In this document: one piece after another, positions 49,788 through 54,641 of the stretch
Layout: every line of letters starts with the position of its first letter
Position numbering within the stretch: position 1 is the stretch's first letter
NCBI GenBank assembly: GCA_913030605.1
Contig: CAJWEZ010000027.1
Coordinates: forward strand, 1 to 54,641
Direction: 5' to 3'
Length of the DNA stretch: 54,641 nt
Source of the DNA: an uncultured Spirochaeta sp.
GTDB taxonomy: Bacteria; Spirochaetota; Spirochaetia; DSM-27196; Alkalispirochaetaceae
The notes under the pieces: generated by a model
Seen by the model: only the letters and a program-made list of their open reading frames with translations
Databases searched by the model: none
Told to the model about the DNA's origin: nothing
Program-made: the position numbers and the translations under genes

Positions 49788-52700
49788 ATGTTTCTTTCAG
49801 ATATTTCCATTAAGCGACCGGTCATGATGACCATGGTCCTGGCGGGGATGCTGCTCTTTGGTGTGATCGGGTTTACGCGTTTGCCGCTGAACCTCATGCC
49901 GGACGCCAAGATCCCGTATGTAACGATCCAGACGGTGTACCCCGGGGCGAGTCCCGAACAGATCTCCAGCCAGATCACCCAGCGGATCGAGGACGAGGTC
50001 AGCACCGTCAGCCAGATCAAGAATATTCAGTCCTACAGTCTCGACAGCGCGTCGATCATTATCGTCGAGTTCGAGCTCAGCAAGGACCCGGACGTGGCGA
50101 CGCAGGAGATCAAGGACAAGGTCGACCGTATCGTGAACGACCTGCCGGATGACGCCAACCAGCCGGTCGTTGAGAAGATCGATATCACCGCCATGCCGAT
50201 CGTGAATATCGTCATGAGCGGCGACATCGACGCGGTAGAGCTGAGCCGGTTGGCTGAGACGACGGTCAAGGACGACCTTTCCCGCATCGCCGGGGTCGGG
50301 ACCGTGTCGATCTCCGGTGCTCGGGACCGCGAGATCCGCGTCGAGTTCGACAACCGCGTCGTGTACGAGAACGCCGTGAGCCTGGCGCAGGTCGCGCAGG
50401 TGTTGGCGGCGGCCAACCTGGACATGCCCGGCGGCAACATGCAGGCGCGGGACACCGACTTCGCCGTGCGCATGGAAGGGCAGTTCTCCACGGTCGATGA
50501 GCTCCGTGACCTCGACATTCCCACCCGCAGCGGCAGCCGCCGCCTGGGGAGCATCGCTACGGTCCGCGATACCGGCGCCGACGTCCGCGAGCGAACCGTA
50601 TTCTTCGATAATGAAACCGGTCGTCGCGACGAGAACACCGTCCTCATCGGGGTGGTAAAGAGTCCCGACGGCAACACCGTGGACATCGCGGAGAACATCC
50701 GGGGCAGTCTTGCGGGGATCGAGGCGCAACTGCCAGAGGGTGTGAACCTGCGGATCACCAGCGACAACTCGGTCCAGATCCGCGACTCGGTAAATGACAC
50801 GCTCACCAACATTGGTCTGGGGATTCTGCTGACGGCGCTGGTGCTGTTGCTGTTCCTGCACGACATCCGTTCAACGCTGATCGTCGCACTGGCGATGCCG
50901 ATGTCGATCATTCCGACGTTCTTTGTGATGAACGCCCTGGGCATGTCGCTGAACCTCATGTCGCTCATGGGGTTGTCGACGGCGGTTGGTGTTCTGGTCA
51001 TGAACTCTGTTGTCGTACTTGAGAACATCTTCCGTCACAAGGAGATGGGGCACGACCGCCGTACCGCCGCAGCCGCCGGAACCTCGGAGGTCGTAGTGGC
51101 GGTGCTGGCGTCGACGCTCACCAACGTCGCGGTGTTTCTGCCGATGGCGAACATGCGCGGCATCGCGGGGCTGTTTCTGCAGGAGTTCGCCCTCGCGGTC
51201 TCCTTCGCGACGATTTTTTCGCTGGTCATCTCGTTCACGCTAACGCCGATGCTTGCGTCGCGGCTCCTGCCGGAGCACGACCGCAAGAAACATCCCCTCG
51301 GGGACCGGCTGGAGGCCGGCTTTCACGCCATGGAGCGCGGCTACCACGCCGTGCTGGAGCGGGTGCTCCACAGCCGCCTGCGCAGCGGCGTTCTGGTCGT
51401 TGCCACGGTTGCTGTTTTCGTGGTGTCGCTCATGGGATTCGGGCGCGTGCCGTTCGAGTTCCAGCCGGCGCAGGACGGCGGTCAGCTCCGCATCGAGGTG
51501 GAGATGCCCCAGGGAACCGATCTGGACACCACCGCCGCCACGTTGCAGGAGATCGAGCAGCGCACGGCGCAGCACGACGAGGTCGTCACGATCGTTACCA
51601 CCCTTGGATCGCTTGGGGGAACCTCCAGCGGCACCAACCTGGCGACGATGGATGTGGAACTGGTGGACAAGACCGAGCGCGACCGCGACACGGTGGTCGC
51701 CGCACGAGTCGCAGAGGATCTTGCCGACATTCCCGGCGCGCGGATTCGCGTGAGCGCCGCCGCCAGCGCTATGGGCGGAGGCTCCGCGGTGACCTTTTAC
51801 CTACAGGGCTCGGACACCACGCAGCTGGCAAACTACGCCCGCGAACTTCGGCCGGCGCTCCAGGAGATTCCGGGGCTGATTAACGTCAACGTATCCACCA
51901 AGCCGGGCAAGCCCGAGGTCATCCTGCGGCCGGACCGCCTCAAACTGGACGACGTGGGACTTACCGTGCAGGACCTGGCGATGACGATGCGCGCCGCAAT
52001 CGAGGGAATGGTGACGACGACGTTCAAGGAAGGTGGCGAGGAATACGACATCCGCGTCACCCTGAGCGACGCGGACCTCCGAGGCGCGACCGATGTCGGA
52101 AACATCATGGTGCCCACGCGCGCCGGCCTCTTCCCGCTGGCGCAGTTTGCGGACGTGCAGGTGGAGCAGGGGATCAACCAGATCCTCCGGGAGGACAAGA
52201 TCCAGGCGGTGGAGATCACCGGTGACCTGTCCACCGGCTACGTTCTCGGCGAGGTGAGCTCGCCGATCGAGTCGGCGGTCGCGGATCTCGACATGCCGCA
52301 GGGATACCAGATGAGCTGGGGGGGTGACACCGAGATGCTCAACGAGACGGTGCGCGAGTTCGCCTTCGTCTTTATCTTGGCGGTTGTTCTGACCTACATG
52401 CTGTTGGCGGCAATCCTGGAGAAGTTTGGTCAGCCGTTCCTGATCCTCTCGACCATTCCGCTCTCTCTGATTGGTGTTGTGGCGGCATTTCTGATCACCG
52501 GGAAGACGATGAACATCGTTTCCATGCTGGCGATCGTCATGCTGGTGGGGCTGGTCGTAAACAACGCGATTCTGATCCTGGACTACGCCAACCAGTTGCG
52601 CGGGCGCGGAAAGAGCGTGCGCGAGGCGCTGCTCGAGGCGGCACCAACCAAACTCAAACCGATTCTCATGGGTAACATCGCAACCATGCTCGGCATGCTG

Positions 52701-52868
52701 CCGATGGCACTCGGAATCGGAGCCTCCGGCGCCGAACTGCGGCAGCCGATGGGCATTGTTAGTATCGGCGGGCTCTTCGCGGCGACGTTCCTCTCGCTGT
52801 TCGTCATTCCCGCCCTGGAGAACCTGATCGAATCGCGCAAGGAGCGCGGGGCGGAGGCCGGTGCGTAG
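49788..52868 (+). CDS. RND efflux transporter permease (AcrB-like), pump 2, lacking the canonical proton-relay aspartates
   Basis: 1026 residues, AGGAG 6 nt before ATG. Start MFLSDISIKRPV and the NLMPDAKIPYVTIQTVYPGASPE porter domain are typical HAE1. Two six-helix bundles surround two periplasmic loops. TM4 reads STAVGVLVMNSVVVLENIF: at the positions of AcrB D407-D408 there are M405-N406. TM10 reads LVGLVVNNAILILDY, with N925 where AcrB has K940. All three classical relay residues are therefore absent, although the fold is intact and the gene undamaged. Either another ion or other carboxylates energise it, or the pump is non-canonical. Substrates unknown. Confidence 0.94.
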   Translation: MFLSDISIKRPVMMTMVLAGMLLFGVIGFTRLPLNLMPDAKIPYVTIQTVYPGASPEQISSQITQRIEDEVSTVSQIKNIQSYSLDSASIIIVEFELSKDPDVATQEIKDKVDRIVNDLPDDANQPVVEKIDITAMPIVNIVMSGDIDAVELSRLAETTVKDDLSRIAGVGTVSISGARDREIRVEFDNRVVYENAVSLAQVAQVLAAANLDMPGGNMQARDTDFAVRMEGQFSTVDELRDLDIPTRSGSRRLGSIATVRDTGADVRERTVFFDNETGRRDENTVLIGVVKSPDGNTVDIAENIRGSLAGIEAQLPEGVNLRITSDNSVQIRDSVNDTLTNIGLGILLTALVLLLFLHDIRSTLIVALAMPMSIIPTFFVMNALGMSLNLMSLMGLSTAVGVLVMNSVVVLENIFRHKEMGHDRRTAAAAGTSEVVVAVLASTLTNVAVFLPMANMRGIAGLFLQEFALAVSFATIFSLVISFTLTPMLASRLLPEHDRKKHPLGDRLEAGFHAMERGYHAVLERVLHSRLRSGVLVVATVAVFVVSLMGFGRVPFEFQPAQDGGQLRIEVEMPQGTDLDTTAATLQEIEQRTAQHDEVVTIVTTLGSLGGTSSGTNLATMDVELVDKTERDRDTVVAARVAEDLADIPGARIRVSAAASAMGGGSAVTFYLQGSDTTQLANYARELRPALQEIPGLINVNVSTKPGKPEVILRPDRLKLDDVGLTVQDLAMTMRAAIEGMVTTTFKEGGEEYDIRVTLSDADLRGATDVGNIMVPTRAGLFPLAQFADVQVEQGINQILREDKIQAVEITGDLSTGYVLGEVSSPIESAVADLDMPQGYQMSWGGDTEMLNETVREFAFVFILAVVLTYMLLAAILEKFGQPFLILSTIPLSLIGVVAAFLITGKTMNIVSMLAIVMLVGLVVNNAILILDYANQLRGRGKSVREALLEAAPTKLKPILMGNIATMLGMLPMALGIGASGAELRQPMGIVSIGGLFAATFLSLFVIPALENLIESRKERGAEAGA

Positions 52869-52908
52869 GCACCGGCGATCCGTCGTCACCGGACGAAAGG
52901 AAACCGAT

Positions 52909-54324
52909 ATGCATCGATGGACGCAGCAGAGATACCGAAACGAGCGGAGCACCGTGCCGACCCGGCGCCGGATGCCGATGATCGCGATCGCCGTAACCCT
53001 GATCGTGGCGAGCACGGGGACCGCGGTGGCGCAGGACCAGCTGACACTGGACGGTTTTCTCGCCCGGGTTGAGTCGCATAGCCTGCAGTTGGACAACAGC
53101 CGTACCGATCGCGATATCGCGCTGACACAGGAGCGCCTGGCGCGCTCGCAGGTGTACCCCACCGTGGCGGGGCAGGCCGGGTACACCCGAAACTTCCTGG
53201 ATATCGAGCAGGCGGTGCCGGCGTACGTGAACACCGGTGGGTCACCCGCGATACCCGGGACGCAGATCTACCCGATCCAGACACAGGAAGTCGACGTGAA
53301 CACGGACAACCAGTTTTCCGCGGGCCTCTCCGTGCAACAGAAGGTGTTCGACATGTCGGTGTTCCGGGCGCTCGAGGCGAGCCAGCAGTATACCAGTCTG
53401 ACCGGCACGGCGTACGAGGCCAGTCGGCAGGCGATTCTTACGCAGGCCAAGCGCCTGTTCTTCCAGGCCCTGCTGTTGCAGGAGGTACTGGACGTCCGGC
53501 AGAGCTCGGAGGAGATCGCCTACGACAACTACGTCGAGACGCAGCGTCGCCTGGACAACGGGCTGGCCTCACCGCTGGAAGTGTTGCAGGCGGAGGTGAA
53601 CTGGAAGATTACGCAGCCGGACACCACGCAGGCGGAACGGAATCTTAACGTGGCGCTGCAGAACCTGCGGACGTTTGCCGGCATCGACAGCGACACCGAG
53701 ATCGAACTGGTGGGCAGTCTGGACCAGTACCCGGCGCTGCCGTCGTTCGAAAACGCCTTTTCCGAGAGCCTGGAACGCCCCGACTACCAGGCACTGGTCG
53801 CCCAGCGCCGCCTGCGCGAACTGAACGTGGACGCGGAGCGCGCGAAGTTCTATCCGAGTCTGTCCGCCTCGATCACGTACGGCTGGCAGGCCGGAGACAA
53901 CGGCTTCGACCTGAGTGGAGGTACCGACACGCTGAGCGCGGGGCTGCAGCTCACTGTTCCGGTGTTTTTCGGGGGAAGCCGATTTGCCAGCCTGGACCAG
54001 GCACAGCTTGAACTGCAAAAGACCAACACCCAGATCGCCCTGCAGCAGGACACGATCGCTACGCAACTGGAAACGCTGCGTCTGACGCTGGAGGAGGCCA
54101 ACCAGCGCATCGCTACGGCGGAACAGACGCTGGCGACGGCGGAACGGGCGTACCAGGTCAGTCAGACTTCGTTCGACAACGGCCTTGCCACACAGCTCGA
54201 GCTGAAGGACGCCCGCGTCAGTCAGGAACGCGCGCAGCTCAACTACGTGTCTGCGGTGTTCGACTATCTGAGCGCGTACTTTGACTGGCAGCTCGCAACC
54301 GGCCGGGGCGACCAGGGTATTTGA
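52909..54324 (+). CDS. TolC-family outer-membrane factor, pump 2
   Basis: 471 residues from ATG 52909 (AAAGGA about 8 nt upstream, 40 nt after the RND stop). A longish basic leader precedes the signal core MIAIAVTLIVASTGTAVAQ. The two TolC repeats are clear: LTLDGFLARVESHSLQLDNSRTDRDIALTQERLARSQVYPTV and, in the second half, RPDYQALVAQRRLRELNVDAERAKFYPSLSASITYGW, each followed by coiled-coil helices (QLELQKTNTQIALQQDTIATQLETL). It forms the outer-membrane trimer that completes the pump. The 22-nt 3'-UTR motif starts 8 nt after its stop. Confidence 0.93.
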   Translation: MHRWTQQRYRNERSTVPTRRRMPMIAIAVTLIVASTGTAVAQDQLTLDGFLARVESHSLQLDNSRTDRDIALTQERLARSQVYPTVAGQAGYTRNFLDIEQAVPAYVNTGGSPAIPGTQIYPIQTQEVDVNTDNQFSAGLSVQQKVFDMSVFRALEASQQYTSLTGTAYEASRQAILTQAKRLFFQALLLQEVLDVRQSSEEIAYDNYVETQRRLDNGLASPLEVLQAEVNWKITQPDTTQAERNLNVALQNLRTFAGIDSDTEIELVGSLDQYPALPSFENAFSESLERPDYQALVAQRRLRELNVDAERAKFYPSLSASITYGWQAGDNGFDLSGGTDTLSAGLQLTVPVFFGGSRFASLDQAQLELQKTNTQIALQQDTIATQLETLRLTLEEANQRIATAEQTLATAERAYQVSQTSFDNGLATQLELKDARVSQERAQLNYVSAVFDYLSAYFDWQLATGRGDQGI

Positions 54325-54332
54325 ACCGGGGG

Positions 54333-54354
54333 TTGTATACAGAAGCGTGTTGCA
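54333..54354 (+). repeat. 3'-UTR motif, copy D (downstream of TolC)
   Basis: TTGTATACAG then AAGCGTGTTGCA, in the sense direction, 8 nt after the TolC stop codon. Followed directly by a GC-rich hairpin. Confidence 0.65.
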
Positions 54355-54383
54355 CGTGGGGCGCGTCACGGGACGTCCCCACG
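54355..54383 (+). terminator. GC-rich hairpin after TolC, no U-tract
   Basis: CGTGGGG (54355-54361) pairs with CCCCACG (54377-54383), with an inner CGTC/GACG stem and an ACGG loop. It sits where the pump operon should end, but no T-run follows, so it may act with Rho or only protect the 3' end. Confidence 0.4.
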
Positions 54384-54398
54384 CTCTCGCGGTGCACG

Positions 54399-54470
54399 CA
54401 GCGAGGGCACCCGAAGCTCCTCACGCGGCGCGCCCAGCGAGGGCACCTGAAGCTCCTGACGGGGCGAACC
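54399..54470. repeat. Tandem duplication, 36-bp unit
   Basis: Two contiguous 36-nt units starting CAGCGAGGGCACC at 54399 and 54435; the shared part continues GAAGCTCCT. A third, partial copy (CTCCTCACGTCGCGCCCA) follows. No spacers separate the units. The repeat fills most of the convergent gap between TolC and the partial gene. Confidence 0.75.
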
Positions 54471-54490
54471 CTCCTCACGTCGCGCCCACC

Positions 54491-54641
54491 TCACGCAGCA
54501 CACTCAGCTCGCGCGGCCCCCGCGGCACGGGCGAGATCGTGTTCCGCGTAGCGGGGCATCGTCACCGTCGTGCCCTTCTGTCCGGTGATCCACCTGATCG
54601 GTGGGGTGAGAATCTCACCCCGCCAGGCGCGCTCGAGGCTC
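54491..54641 (-). CDS. C-terminal fragment of an unrecognised protein (continues beyond the window)
   Basis: Reading leftward from 54640, 49 codons are open and end at TGA 54493-54491. The peptide includes ILTPPIRWITGQKGTTVT and MPRYAEHDLARAAG, a composition typical of a real folded protein end rather than a chance frame. I do not recognise the family. The start lies outside the window. It converges on the TolC gene. Confidence 0.55.
   Translation of the reverse strand, partial: SLERAWRGEILTPPIRWITGQKGTTVTMPRYAEHDLARAAGAARAECAA

Noticed and set aside
54399..54470. 36-bp repeats considered as a CRISPR array
   Set aside because: The units are directly adjacent with no spacers, only two full copies exist and no cas genes are near.

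Overview
The window is a high-GC (roughly 60-65 % by eye), densely coded bacterial chromosome segment with 46 supported protein genes and no rRNA, tRNA or IS transposase that I could find. The taxon is inferred, not proven: a class III cyclase-rich, PPi-type phosphofructokinase-bearing Gram-negative with cytosolic glycosidases fed by CUT1 importers and an 'AGG' signal-peptide end on the sugar-binding protein best fits a free-living, sugar-fermenting member of the Spirochaetota. Two AcrAB-TolC-like pumps show an outer membrane, and a chemoreceptor suggests motility.  Layout. (1) 59-3049: a sulfur amino-acid unit, osmC-metZ-rrf2 leftward and cysM rightward from a 30-bp shared promoter region. 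(2) 3159-5763: a SsuABC/TauABC-like importer. (3) 5791-8742: FecR/TPR protein, TetR repressor and cytosolic GH13 amylase, with a TetR-type operator exactly filling the -35/-10 spacer of the amylase promoter. (4) 8873-25431: a large carbohydrate locus with two ROK repressors, PPi-type PFK, SIS-domain sugar-phosphate enzyme, PIG-L deacetylase, aldose-epimerase-like protein, ROK sugar kinase, GH20 hexosaminidase, a CUT1 sugar importer without its ATPase, GH2 beta-mannosidase and GH1 beta-glycosidase. (5) 25605-30839: GNAT, HAD, LsrG-like monooxygenase, FtsH, patatin and an EF-hand lipoprotein. (6) 30940-36789: a HAMP/class III cyclase divergent from two uncharacterised structural-looking proteins (coiled-coil, TPR). 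(7) 36815-42782: a leftward MFP-RND-TolC pump plus a lipoprotein. (8) 42892-47921: a second cyclase whose frame is broken at a G7 tract, a 66-residue small protein with its own terminator, an M23 peptidase, KDPG aldolase and an unusual soluble chemoreceptor. (9) 48034-54324: an AcrR-like repressor with an AcrR-like operator, then MFP, RND and TolC. (10) 54325-54641: a hairpin, a 36-bp tandem duplication and the C-terminus of an unrecognised leftward gene.  How the genes may work together. The carbohydrate locus can be read as import of short beta-linked amino-sugar oligosaccharides (for example Man-beta-GlcNAc-beta-GlcNAc cores), cytosolic trimming by GH2, GH20 and GH1, phosphorylation by the ROK kinase, deacetylation by the PIG-L protein in place of NagA, deamination/isomerisation by the SIS protein in place of NagB, and entry into glycolysis through the PPi-type PFK. 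This pathway is inference from gene content.  Most notable non-coding signal: a 22-nt motif (YTGTATACAC followed by RAnCSTGTTGCA) occurs four times, always in the sense direction just downstream of a stop codon that ends a transcription unit (positions 32-53, 25436-25457, 25554-25575, 54333-54354). A second theme is several genes with no Shine-Dalgarno but a -10-like hexamer only 5-9 nt before the start codon, which suggests leaderless transcripts.
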